This document shows positions 7,550 through 15,158 of a stretch of DNA of 35,103 nucleotides, piece after piece; position 1 is the stretch's first letter; each line of letters opens with the position of its first letter. The stretch lies in contig JAAYNN010000001.1 of NCBI GenBank assembly GCA_012520835.1, positions 1 through 35,103 on the forward strand, written 5' to 3'. Under the pieces are notes generated by a model. It was not told where the DNA came from. It did not search any database and worked only from the letters and a program-made list of their open reading frames with translations. A program made the position numbers and the translations under genes. The DNA comes from Dehalococcoidales bacterium (GTDB lineage Bacteria; Chloroflexota; Dehalococcoidia; Dehalococcoidales; UBA5627).

Positions 7550-10116
7550 TTCAATTCGATGACCGAGCCGTTGGGCGTCTTGGTGACGTTGATGCGGCTG
7601 GGGAAGGCGTCTTTCAACTCATCGATATGAGTGATGACAATAATTTTCTCAAAGTCATACCTGATGGAGTTGATGGCCTGCTTGATTTTCTCGATGCCGG
7701 TGCTATCCAGCGTTCCGAATCCCTCGTCTATAATCAGGGTAGGCAGAGGAGCGCCGGCTCTTTTAGCCAGCAGTTTCGAAAGGGCAATGCGGATGGAAAA
7801 GTCGATTCGGAATGCCTCGCCTCCGCTGTAGGTTTCGTAGGGCCTGGCTCCAAATTCATCCGCGATAATAATCTCCAGTGTTTCCTGCACATCGCCCTTC
7901 TTGGTCGGTTTTTGCGTATCGAATTTGACGTGCATGCGGTTATCGGTCATTCTTCCCAGCAGTTCATTGGCTTCGTTTTCAATATCCGGCAGGGCGGTTT
8001 CGATTAACAGCATCTGGATGCCTTTTTTACCGAAAGCCTGTGCCAGCTCGCTGTAGATGGATACCTCTTTCGAAATGGTGGATAACTGTGCTTCCTTTTC
8101 CTTTTTCTTTTTTTCCTGGTTTTGCAGGTGTTCCAGTTTTCCCTTGAGGTTGCCGTTTTTTTCCTGCGCCTCTTTTTGCCGTGCGGAAATCTTTTTTAAT
8201 TCGTCTTCCGCCTTTTGCGTATCGATTTCCAGTTGCGGCAGGGCTTCCAGTTCTTTCTCGATGCCCCTTTTCTTATCGTTATCCCTTTCAAGCTGTTTTT
8301 GCAGTTCTTCCGATGCTGATACCGCCTTGGCTAAATCATCTTTTTCAGCCGCTAACAGCCTTTCCGCCTCTTCCAGGTGGCGTTTTTTAGCCTCGAATTC
8401 TTGTAATTCCGCCAGCCTTTTGGAGGCTTCGCGATGCTTTTCGCTGTCATATTTGAGCAATGCGATTTTCCCGTCCAGGGCCTTTAATTCTTTTTGTTCC
8501 GGGGAAGCAAAATCACCCGCTGCCAGCTTATTTTCGACGTCTTTAAGCATCTGTTTTTGATTTTCCAGTTTACTGCCGGCATCGCTGGCATCTTCGATGG
8601 CCTGCGCCAGGCTGCCGACCCTCTTTTGCAGCCATTCACGGTTGTTCTTCAGTTCGGCTTCTTCCGCTGCCAGTTCTTTTTCGATGATTTTAATTTCGTT
8701 AAGATTGGTATTTATTTCGGAATCCTTGCCAGTAATCAGACCGCTTTTTGTTTTGCGGTCATTTTCGAATTTTGCCCTGATGATATTCAGCCCTTCTGTT
8801 CCCAGTACCGTTTCGCAGAGCGGGCATTTATTTCTACCCTCTTTGCAGAGCAGGTTGAGCTTCTCGTCGATTTCTCCGATTTCCAGCTTCATTTTTTCCT
8901 GTTCGCCTCTTAACCGCTGAACGGTTGCCAGTAATGATTGTCTCTTTTCCTTTTTATTGTCGAAGGCTTTTTCCTTGGCTTCCAGTCTGGGTTTGGCTTC
9001 TTCGATTTTCGCCAGTTCATCTTTATACTGCGCCAGTTTCTGCGCCTTGTTTTCGAGGTCTTCAATGGTCTTTTTAAGAATGGACTGATTATTTACAAGG
9101 CCGGAACGCGCCTTTTCGATGCTTTGTTCCAGAATTCGGTGGTGGTCTTTTAAGCTGTTAAGTTGCTGCAGTTTGCTGTTGAAGTCATCGCACTGAGCCT
9201 TTACGCTGCTGAAATCTGCATAACCGCTTTCGATTTCCTGCCGCTTGGCTAGTAAATCCTCGTATTCCTTAATCTGCTTTTCGTGCTGGCCGATTTCGTT
9301 TTGGCGCACTGATAATTGTCTATTATTGGAGGCGATATATTCTTCCAGTTGTTTTGACTGCTGTTTTTTGTTTTCCAGCGCCTGTTTTTTGTGCCTGAGG
9401 GCATCGAATTCAGACTGCTTTTCTTTTACCTCTTTATCAATCTGTGCCAAATTGATTTTAGCCTGTTCGAATTCGTTTTCCAGTTCGGATTTCGCGGCAA
9501 GTTCGGCATCTATGTCGCGGATGGTGCTTTCCAGCAGGGTTCTTTCAGCCTGCTGCCCGCGTGTCTTTTCGCGTGCCTTTTCCTCCAGCCTGTCGTAAAT
9601 ATCCAGTCCGAGTATATTGGAAAGAACTTCCTTGCGTTTGGCCGGCTGCTGGCGGGTGAATTCGTCGGCGTTCCCCTGCCGTAAAAAGGCGCTGTTAATG
9701 AATGTATCGTAGTCCATGTGCAGGATATCGATGATTTTCTGCTCGGTTTCGCGGATGATATTGCCGGAGATGGTTTTAAAGCCTTCCTCATCCTTTATCA
9801 TCAGGTCGAGGCTGCTCTGACCGGCGCCTGTGGCTTTTTTAGGGCGGGCGCGCTTGCGGATGACGCGGTAAAGCTGTTCTCCCGACTTGAAATCGAATTC
9901 TACGGTTGCCTCGGTCTCCCAGAGGTGGATAACGTCATCATCCCTCTTAGCGCGTGTCTTTCCCCATAATGCCCATGTCATGGCATCGACGATGGCCGAT
10001 TTGCCGTTGCCGTTATCGCCGCAGATGCAGGCGGTCTGTATGCCCTCGAATGAAAACGAGGGCATATCCCCGCGGTAGGGCATGAAGTTGCGTATCTTTA
10101 ACCTGACTGGAATCAT
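7546..10116 (-). CDS. sbcC: SbcC/Rad50-type SMC-like ATPase
   Basis: The 856-residue protein has the Rad50/SbcC plan. An N-terminal ATPase half carries Walker A GDNGNGKS (33-40). Two long coiled-coil arms rich in Glu, Lys, Leu and Gln follow (about 180-740), interrupted by a zinc-hook CPLC near residue 430. The C-terminal half has the signature YSGGEAFRIDFS (about 760) and Walker B PTLIIDEGFGTLDS. Such proteins work with the SbcD/Mre11 nuclease in processing hairpins and double-strand ends. No sbcD is adjacent, which is unusual because the pair is normally contiguous. ATG 10116 begins the canonical MIPVRLKIRNFMPY. Confidence 0.9.
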   Translation of the reverse strand: MIPVRLKIRNFMPYRGDMPSFSFEGIQTACICGDNGNGKSAIVDAMTWALWGKTRAKRDDDVIHLWETEATVEFDFKSGEQLYRVIRKRARPKKATGAGQSSLDLMIKDEEGFKTISGNIIRETEQKIIDILHMDYDTFINSAFLRQGNADEFTRQQPAKRKEVLSNILGLDIYDRLEEKAREKTRGQQAERTLLESTIRDIDAELAAKSELENEFEQAKINLAQIDKEVKEKQSEFDALRHKKQALENKKQQSKQLEEYIASNNRQLSVRQNEIGQHEKQIKEYEDLLAKRQEIESGYADFSSVKAQCDDFNSKLQQLNSLKDHHRILEQSIEKARSGLVNNQSILKKTIEDLENKAQKLAQYKDELAKIEEAKPRLEAKEKAFDNKKEKRQSLLATVQRLRGEQEKMKLEIGEIDEKLNLLCKEGRNKCPLCETVLGTEGLNIIRAKFENDRKTKSGLITGKDSEINTNLNEIKIIEKELAAEEAELKNNREWLQKRVGSLAQAIEDASDAGSKLENQKQMLKDVENKLAAGDFASPEQKELKALDGKIALLKYDSEKHREASKRLAELQEFEAKKRHLEEAERLLAAEKDDLAKAVSASEELQKQLERDNDKKRGIEKELEALPQLEIDTQKAEDELKKISARQKEAQEKNGNLKGKLEHLQNQEKKKKEKEAQLSTISKEVSIYSELAQAFGKKGIQMLLIETALPDIENEANELLGRMTDNRMHVKFDTQKPTKKGDVQETLEIIIADEFGARPYETYSGGEAFRIDFSIRIALSKLLAKRAGAPLPTLIIDEGFGTLDSTGIEKIKQAINSIRYDFEKIIVITHIDELKDAFPSRINVTKTPNGSVIELN

Positions 10117-10159
10117 TTGAGTTTATTTTAGCATAGTTGGGGTAATTATTTTCTACTAA

Positions 10160-10321
10160 TTATGTTTGCTTCATTCTAAGTAGTTGAATAAAGCCGATGA
10201 CGATAACAGCAAATACCGCTGTCATTATAGTATAAATCGGTAAATATATGCTGGCTATATAGATTATCAGCCATTCTGCAATTATTCCCGGTACTATCAT
10301 TAAGCCAGTTATTATTTTCAT
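10160..10321 (-). CDS. Possible small membrane protein (53 residues)
   Basis: An open frame from ATG 10321 to TAA 10160-10162 encodes 53 residues. They form two hydrophobic stretches, roughly residues 4-25 (IITGLMIVPGIIAEWLIIYI) and 30-47 (YTIMTAVFAVIVIGFIQL), and end in a short basic tail (LRMKQT). The pattern would suit a two-helix membrane peptide. It is in the same direction as, and 43 bases upstream of, the sbcC-like gene. No clear ribosome-binding site precedes it and its 5' end abuts the repeat at 10333, so it may be a remnant of a longer gene. I do not recognise a family. Confidence 0.35.
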   Translation of the reverse strand: MKIITGLMIVPGIIAEWLIIYIASIYLPIYTIMTAVFAVIVIGFIQLLRMKQT

Positions 10322-10332
10322 CGCCGTTATGG

Positions 10333-10436
10333 TTCGACAGGCTCACCACGAACGGTTTTGGAAATAGACACGCAAAGATGGTTTGAGTCTGTCATGCTGA
10401 ATTCGTGAAGGACGAATGAAGCATCTGGGGTGGGGT
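10333..10436. repeat. Composite intergenic repeat, copy B
   Basis: The blocks at 10333-10352 and 10390-10436 correspond to those of copy A at 6822-6925, with 18/20 and 41/47 identical positions and identical spacing. Together with the adjoining hairpins it fills much of the gene-free stretch 10322-10562. Confidence 0.7.
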
Positions 10437-10456
10437 AATGAAGCTGTTATGGTTCG

Positions 10457-10494
10457 ATCCCGACCTGTCGGGATTTCGTTCCGAACTACGGAAC
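10457..10494. repeat. Two tandem perfect hairpins next to repeat copy B
   Basis: ATCCCGAC-CT-GTCGGGAT (10457-10474) has 8-bp arms and a 2-base loop. GTTCCG-AACTA-CGGAAC (10478-10494) has 6-bp arms. Neither is followed by a T-run, so they are not typical terminators. They look like part of a REP/MITE-like intergenic element. Confidence 0.65.
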
Positions 10495-10562
10495 TCAACA
10501 TCCTCCGATATACTCAAGACGGACATCACGAACGGCTCTGGGGATGAACAAATATGGCAAAT

Positions 10563-10613
10563 AAAAAATCCGCTCGCCCAGAGCTTGTCAAAGGGTCATC
10601 GAGCGGATTTTTT
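10563..10613 (-). terminator. rpoD terminator with an enlarged loop (potentially bidirectional)
   Basis: AAAAAATCCGCTCG (10563-10576) pairs perfectly with CGAGCGGATTTTTT (10600-10613), about 23 bases after the rpoD stop. Flanking A and T runs would allow termination in both directions. The 23-base loop (10577-10599) has outer CCC/GGG pairing and contains AGAGCTTGTCAAAGG. The reverse complement of that sequence resembles the first block of the intergenic repeats. Confidence 0.8.
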
Positions 10614-10635
10614 TATACGGCTAATAATCTAAGGA

Positions 10636-12168
10636 TTATTCTAAATAATCCTTCAGCTTGCGGCTGCGGGTGGGGTGGCGCAGTTTACGCAGCGCCTTGG
10701 CCTCGATTTGTCGGATGCGTTCACGGGTAACGTTGAACTCGCGTCCGACCTCTTCCAGCGTGCGGCTGCGTCCATCTTCCAGGCCGAACCGGAGCTGCAA
10801 TACACGCCTCTCCCTCGGCGTCAGGCTCTCCAACACATCCTCGATTTGCTCTTTTAAGAGCTGGCGGGAGGCGGCATCGGGGGGCGGCAGGGCGTTCTGG
10901 TCCTCTATAAAGTCGCCCAAATGGCTGTCCTCTTCCTCACCGATGGGGGCTTCCAGCGAAATCGGCAGTTGCGATACTTTGATGATTTCCCTGACCTTTT
11001 CCGATGAAAACTCCAGTTCGTCTCCGATTTCCTTGGGTGTCGGTTCGCGCCCCAGTTCCTGTGAGAGGTTGCGGCTGACGCTTAAGAGTTTATTTATTGT
11101 TTCTACCATGTGCACGGGGATGCGGATGGTGCGTGCCTGGTCGGCAATGGCGCGGGTAATGGCCTGGCGTATCCACCATGTGGCATAGGTGCTGAATTTG
11201 TAGCCGCGGTGATAATCAAATTTTTCAACGGCGCGTATCAGCCCCATGTTGCCTTCCTGCAACAGGTCGAGTAGCGGCATGCCGCGCCCGATATGCTTTT
11301 TAGCTACGCTGACAACCAGCCTCAGGTTGGCTTCGATTAAATGCTTTTCGGCTTTATCCGCTTCCTTTATCAATTCGTTTATATAAGCCTGGAAATTATC
11401 TTCATATACGCTGACAGAATCGATAAAGGTCTGATCGGTCGTCAATTTCTCTATATCGGCCGAATCGATGTTATCATCAATGGCAGCCAGAAAGTCCTTC
11501 GGTAACAGGCTGATATTGAGATAGAGGTTGATGATGGCCTGCTCGATATCAGATACCGGCTGCCCGGTCTTCTGGGCGATATTCTGCGTCAACCTCTGGT
11601 CGATTTCGTTAGAGATGCTTTTTATGAGTGTCTCGTCTGATATATCTTCTTTAAAGTTTTTGCCCGGCTTGATTTCCAGTTCTTCTTGCAAAAGGTGCAG
11701 GATATTCATCAGCTTCGAAAGGTCTTTCAGCATGCATAATATGATTTCGGTTGCCGTGGGGGTTCGTCCGCTTTTAGCAAAACAGCTTTCCTCGATTTCC
11801 TTAACACGTTTGCCTGCCTCCATTTTCTGGGCCAGTGTTTTTTCATCGTCTGCGGTAAGCAGCGTTACCCGTCCGATTTCATGCAGATACATGCGTACGG
11901 GATCATCGACGATGCCCGGTTCATCGCCGGCATCCATTAATGCCAGTTTGGCATCCTGTTCGGCCGATGAATCCTCTTCCTCGAGTTCCTCTTTAGTAGG
12001 ATCGAACTCATCCTCGGTTATTGTCTCGGAATCGAATTCCTCTTCGGCAGCCTCTTCCTCAACGGATTCCTCTTCTTTTTCCGCGTCCTTCGCTTCTTCC
12101 AGTTCTATATCGACTTTCTTCTTAGGCTTTTCTGTTTTTTTGCTTTTCTTGCTGTTTTCCTGTTTCAT
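10636..12168 (-). CDS. rpoD: Primary RNA polymerase sigma factor (sigma-70/RpoD)
   Basis: The 510-residue housekeeping sigma factor starts with a Lys-rich then very Glu-rich segment (1-75). Region 1.2 follows (DPVRMYLHEIGRVTLLT, about 89-105). Region 2 has NLRLVVSVAKKH, the core-binding DLLQEGNMGLIRAVEKF and the -10-recognition element TYATWWIRQAITRAI. Region 4 has EVGREFNVTRERIRQIEAKA, which reads the -35 box. Its recognition residues agree with the TTGACA/TATAAT-like promoters found in the window. ATG 12168 is preceded by GAGGAG. The first 47 bases overlap the end of dnaG, so the macromolecular-synthesis pair dnaG-rpoD is translationally linked. A terminator follows. Confidence 0.97.
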   Translation of the reverse strand: MKQENSKKSKKTEKPKKKVDIELEEAKDAEKEEESVEEEAAEEEFDSETITEDEFDPTKEELEEEDSSAEQDAKLALMDAGDEPGIVDDPVRMYLHEIGRVTLLTADDEKTLAQKMEAGKRVKEIEESCFAKSGRTPTATEIILCMLKDLSKLMNILHLLQEELEIKPGKNFKEDISDETLIKSISNEIDQRLTQNIAQKTGQPVSDIEQAIINLYLNISLLPKDFLAAIDDNIDSADIEKLTTDQTFIDSVSVYEDNFQAYINELIKEADKAEKHLIEANLRLVVSVAKKHIGRGMPLLDLLQEGNMGLIRAVEKFDYHRGYKFSTYATWWIRQAITRAIADQARTIRIPVHMVETINKLLSVSRNLSQELGREPTPKEIGDELEFSSEKVREIIKVSQLPISLEAPIGEEEDSHLGDFIEDQNALPPPDAASRQLLKEQIEDVLESLTPRERRVLQLRFGLEDGRSRTLEEVGREFNVTRERIRQIEAKALRKLRHPTRSRKLKDYLE

Positions 12169-13945
12169 TAATGACTCCTCTATATAGACCGCCCTCCGAC
12201 ATTTTGGTAAAGACCTCTCTCAGTTCGTTGCTGACCTCGATTCCCTGTTCCTCCAGCTTGTTGAGCTCGGCCATACTGCCTTTGGATTCCGCTTCAGCGG
12301 CAAAAATCACTTCTCGCTTCATTTCAAGCCCGCGCAGGTACTTTTCATGCAACCTCAGGGTGCAGACCGACATCTTCTGCTCGATTTTATCGGATGGCAC
12401 TTCTTTTTTTAACAGATCATCCAGGTAATCCCAGATGGTATAATCCAGCATACTTTTAATTGCTTCCGTATCTTCCGTTTGCGAAAGCGCCATAAAAATT
12501 TCACGGTTTTCGCTGTTTTCGAAATACTCCGGTTTAAGCCTGTGTTTAAAGTATTTAAGTTTAGGGAATTGCAGCAATAACGTCAAGCAGTATTCCTCAA
12601 TAGGCTGTGAAAATGCCGGACGGATTGTTGCAGCGGGGCGGGATTTATCCTTTTTGTTGCCGTATTCATTATATTTTATAGGTTTTTTAACCATTGTTTC
12701 AAGTTCGCGTACTCTGACGCCGACCAGCCGCGATAGTTTTTGCAGGTAGTGCGCCCGACGAATACGGTCTTCGATTTCCGCGATGATCGGCATCAACCTG
12801 CCCGCAGCAATTGTTTTATCTTTAGCGGTAGACATGTTCAGTTTCGAGGTTACCATATCGAAGGTATAATCGATTACCGGAATCGAATCTGCCACCAGCT
12901 TTTTCCACATCGATTCATCTTTGCGTATTACATCATCCGGATCAACACCCGGCGGCATAATGGCAACTTTAATTTCGTTGCCGATCAAGTTCTCATATTC
13001 CACACAGCGCAGCATTGCTTCTTCACCGGCGGCATCCGAATCCAGCGACAGCACCAGATTTTTGGTAAATTTCTTTACCATATTCATCTGTTTATCGGTA
13101 ACAGCCGTTCCCATGGAAGCCACCACATTGTTAAAACCGTACTGGTGAGCCATAATAACGTCCATGTAACCTTCAACCAGCACTGCCAAATCCTGTTTGC
13201 GTATCGATTGGCTTGCCAGGTGGATGCCGTAGAGGTTGCCGCTCTTATCGAAGATGGGGGACTGGGGGGAGTTGATGTACTTGGCCTGATTCTCTTCGAA
13301 TGTCCTGCCGCCGAATCCGCAGCACCTGCCGCGAATATCCGTAATCGGAAACATCAGGCGGTTGCGGAAGACGTCATGTGAATCTTTGCCTTCTATTTTA
13401 GTTATCACTCCAGCTTCCAGAAGCTCTTTTTCCGTAAAACCTTTATCCAGCAGGTAAACTTTCAGGGCGTCGCGGCTGTTCAGGCTGAAACCGAGTTGGA
13501 AATCTCTGATTGCTTTATCGTTCAGGCCCCTTTTTAAGACATAGCTCCTGGCTTTTTCTCCGTAATCGGTATTAATCAAAATATTGTGAAAATACCGGGC
13601 TGCCGTCTGGTTAACCTGATAGAGCTTATCGAATTTGTCTTTGTCCTCTTTTTGCCTGCCCATAACCGGCACTTCGACGCCGGCTTTTTCGGCAAGCATG
13701 CGTAAGGCATCGCCGAAATCGATGTTCTGCTGTTTCATGATAAAGGAAAAGACGTCGCCGCCTTCGTTGCAGGCACCGAAACAGTGCCACCTTTGCTGGT
13801 CAGGATAGATAAAAAATGAGCCGTGCTTCTCGCTGTGGAAGGGGCATAAGCCCTTGAGGTTTTTACCGGCTCTGGTCAACCTGGTGTATTGACCGACGAT
13901 TTCAACGATGTCGCTTTTCTGTTTTACTTCTTCGATAATGTTCAT
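12122..13945 (-). CDS. dnaG: DNA primase DnaG
   Basis: DnaG makes RNA primers for the replisome. The 607-residue protein has an N-terminal CHC2 zinc-binding domain with C34, H37, C55 and C59. The second pair is C-x3-C (CFGAC) rather than the textbook C-x2-C. The catalytic core includes the TOPRIM motifs LVEGYMDVIMAH and LSLDSDAAGEEA. The C-terminal 150-200 residues should bind DnaB helicase. ATG 13945 gives the standard N-terminus (NIIEEVKQKSDIVEIVGQY). No clear ribosome-binding site precedes it, and a perfect TATAAT lies only 12 bases upstream, so the mRNA may be nearly leaderless. The 3' end overlaps rpoD by 47 bases. Confidence 0.96.
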   Translation of the reverse strand: MNIIEEVKQKSDIVEIVGQYTRLTRAGKNLKGLCPFHSEKHGSFFIYPDQQRWHCFGACNEGGDVFSFIMKQQNIDFGDALRMLAEKAGVEVPVMGRQKEDKDKFDKLYQVNQTAARYFHNILINTDYGEKARSYVLKRGLNDKAIRDFQLGFSLNSRDALKVYLLDKGFTEKELLEAGVITKIEGKDSHDVFRNRLMFPITDIRGRCCGFGGRTFEENQAKYINSPQSPIFDKSGNLYGIHLASQSIRKQDLAVLVEGYMDVIMAHQYGFNNVVASMGTAVTDKQMNMVKKFTKNLVLSLDSDAAGEEAMLRCVEYENLIGNEIKVAIMPPGVDPDDVIRKDESMWKKLVADSIPVIDYTFDMVTSKLNMSTAKDKTIAAGRLMPIIAEIEDRIRRAHYLQKLSRLVGVRVRELETMVKKPIKYNEYGNKKDKSRPAATIRPAFSQPIEEYCLTLLLQFPKLKYFKHRLKPEYFENSENREIFMALSQTEDTEAIKSMLDYTIWDYLDDLLKKEVPSDKIEQKMSVCTLRLHEKYLRGLEMKREVIFAAEAESKGSMAELNKLEEQGIEVSNELREVFTKMSEGGLYRGVINETGKQQEKQKNRKA

Positions 13946-13957
13946 ACTTCAAAGTAA

Positions 13958-13963
13958 TTATAC
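13958..13963 (-). promoter_or_regulatory. Putative -10 box of dnaG-rpoD
   Basis: There is a perfect TATAAT on the minus strand, 12 bases from the dnaG ATG; no convincing -35 hexamer was found. Transcription would begin about 5-6 bases before the start codon. The rest of the dgt-dnaG gap (172 bases, AT-rich) shows no clear terminator, so read-through from ppsA-dgt is also possible. Confidence 0.4.
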
Positions 13964-14117
13964 AATATATTTAACCGATATGCCCGAAAAAAGTATTTAT
14001 TTTATCAACTAATCAATATCTATACTGCTGAAGGGAAAGCGAAACGGTCAAAAAAGTCTTTTTAGTTATATGGATTAGGCTAAATTACAGTCATAAGTAA
14101 GGCGAATTGAGAATGCG

Positions 14118-15158
14118 TTAAAGCGCCATATTTTTTGCCAGGTTGGTAGCATAATGGTCCGTCATGCCGGCGATATAATCTACCACGCATCTTTCGGCTT
14201 CATCGCTGAAGTGCAGATATTCGGGCGGCATTTCATGCGGATGCTTTAAAAAATGCCTGTAGAGACTGGTAACGATTCCCCTGGCTTCGATAGCTTCGCG
14301 TTCCCTGGATTGCAAGCGATAGACCTTTTCGAAGAGGTAGCTTCTCAACTCACTGGTGGCGGCAAGTATTTCATCGCTCATCTTGATGGTTGGCCCTGTC
14401 TTGATATCCCCGAGCCCGGTAGCCGCCCATGAATTTTCGATGATATCGCAGACCATGGTATTGACGCGCTCTCCATGGGATTTTCCCAGTATTTTTAAAG
14501 TGGAAGCAGGCAGATCGTTCTCTGTGATAATTCCAGCCCGGATAGCGTCACCGATATCATGATTGACATAAGCAATCAGGTCGGATATTTTACAGATTTC
14601 ACCCTCCAGCGTACCCACCGCTCCCCAGTTTTCTCCGTACATATTGTCTTCCGGCTTGGAGTGGTTCAATATGCCGTCCCTGACTTCCCAGGACAGGTTC
14701 AATCCTTGTCCGTCTTTTTCAATGACATCCACCACTCTCAGGCTCTGTTGATTATGGCGAAATCCCTTATGATATAGCTCATTCAAGACGTCTTCTCCGA
14801 TATGTCCGAACGGGGTATGACCGAGGTCATGACCCAAACTGATGGCTTCCGTCAGGTCTTCGTTCAAGTTGAGCGAGCGGGCAATGGTTCTTGCCAGTTG
14901 TGAAACCTCCAGCGTATGGGTCAGACGGGTAACATAGTGGTCACCGGAAGGCGCGATAAAAACCTGAGTCTTGTGCTTTAAACGGCGAAAAGCCTTGCAG
15001 TGAATTATTCTATCGCGGTCGCGCTGAAAAGCTGTACGGATGGGGCAGGGGGCTTCGTCGCGGAGTCTGCCCCTGGATAAAACGCTTTGAGCTGCAAACG
15101 GCGAAAGCTGCAGCTCGCGTTCTTCAATTCTCTGACGGATGTTAAGCCGTTGTATCAT
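14118..15158 (-). CDS. dgt: Deoxyguanosinetriphosphate triphosphohydrolase-like protein
   Basis: The 346-residue HD-superfamily enzyme is of the dNTP triphosphohydrolase type, releasing deoxynucleoside and tripolyphosphate. Key motifs are FQRDRDRIIHCKAFRRLKHK (about 45-63), RLTHTLEVSQLAR (H81) and LGHDLGHTPFGHIGE with the HD pair H110-D111. A later aspartate lies in DLIAYVNHDIGDAI. The length suits the shorter Dgt-like group; exact nucleotide specificity cannot be read from sequence. The start codon overlaps the ppsA stop (TAATG), implying translational coupling. Control of dNTP pools is plausible next to dnaG. Confidence 0.93.
   Translation of the reverse strand: MIQRLNIRQRIEERELQLSPFAAQSVLSRGRLRDEAPCPIRTAFQRDRDRIIHCKAFRRLKHKTQVFIAPSGDHYVTRLTHTLEVSQLARTIARSLNLNEDLTEAISLGHDLGHTPFGHIGEDVLNELYHKGFRHNQQSLRVVDVIEKDGQGLNLSWEVRDGILNHSKPEDNMYGENWGAVGTLEGEICKISDLIAYVNHDIGDAIRAGIITENDLPASTLKILGKSHGERVNTMVCDIIENSWAATGLGDIKTGPTIKMSDEILAATSELRSYLFEKVYRLQSREREAIEARGIVTSLYRHFLKHPHEMPPEYLHFSDEAERCVVDYIAGMTDHYATNLAKNMAL

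Noticed and set aside
8057..8560. Long plus-strand Ser/Phe/Leu-rich frames opposite sbcC
   Set aside because: These are complements of the Glu/Lys-rich coiled-coil codons; they lack starts with ribosome-binding sites and family motifs.
6822..10494. Intergenic repeats as a CRISPR array
   Set aside because: Only two distant copies, no regular short spacers and no cas genes.
10438..10632. A 64-codon plus-strand frame in the sbcC-rpoD gap
   Set aside because: It runs through the repeat, two hairpins and the terminator, has no family-like sequence and no ribosome-binding site.
11528..12187. A 219-codon Ser-rich plus-strand frame opposite rpoD
   Set aside because: It mirrors the acidic N-terminal region of RpoD and shows no independent coding signals.
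12740..13381. A 213-codon plus-strand frame opposite dnaG
   Set aside because: DnaG is intact on the other strand with all motifs; this frame has no recognisable domain or initiation signal.
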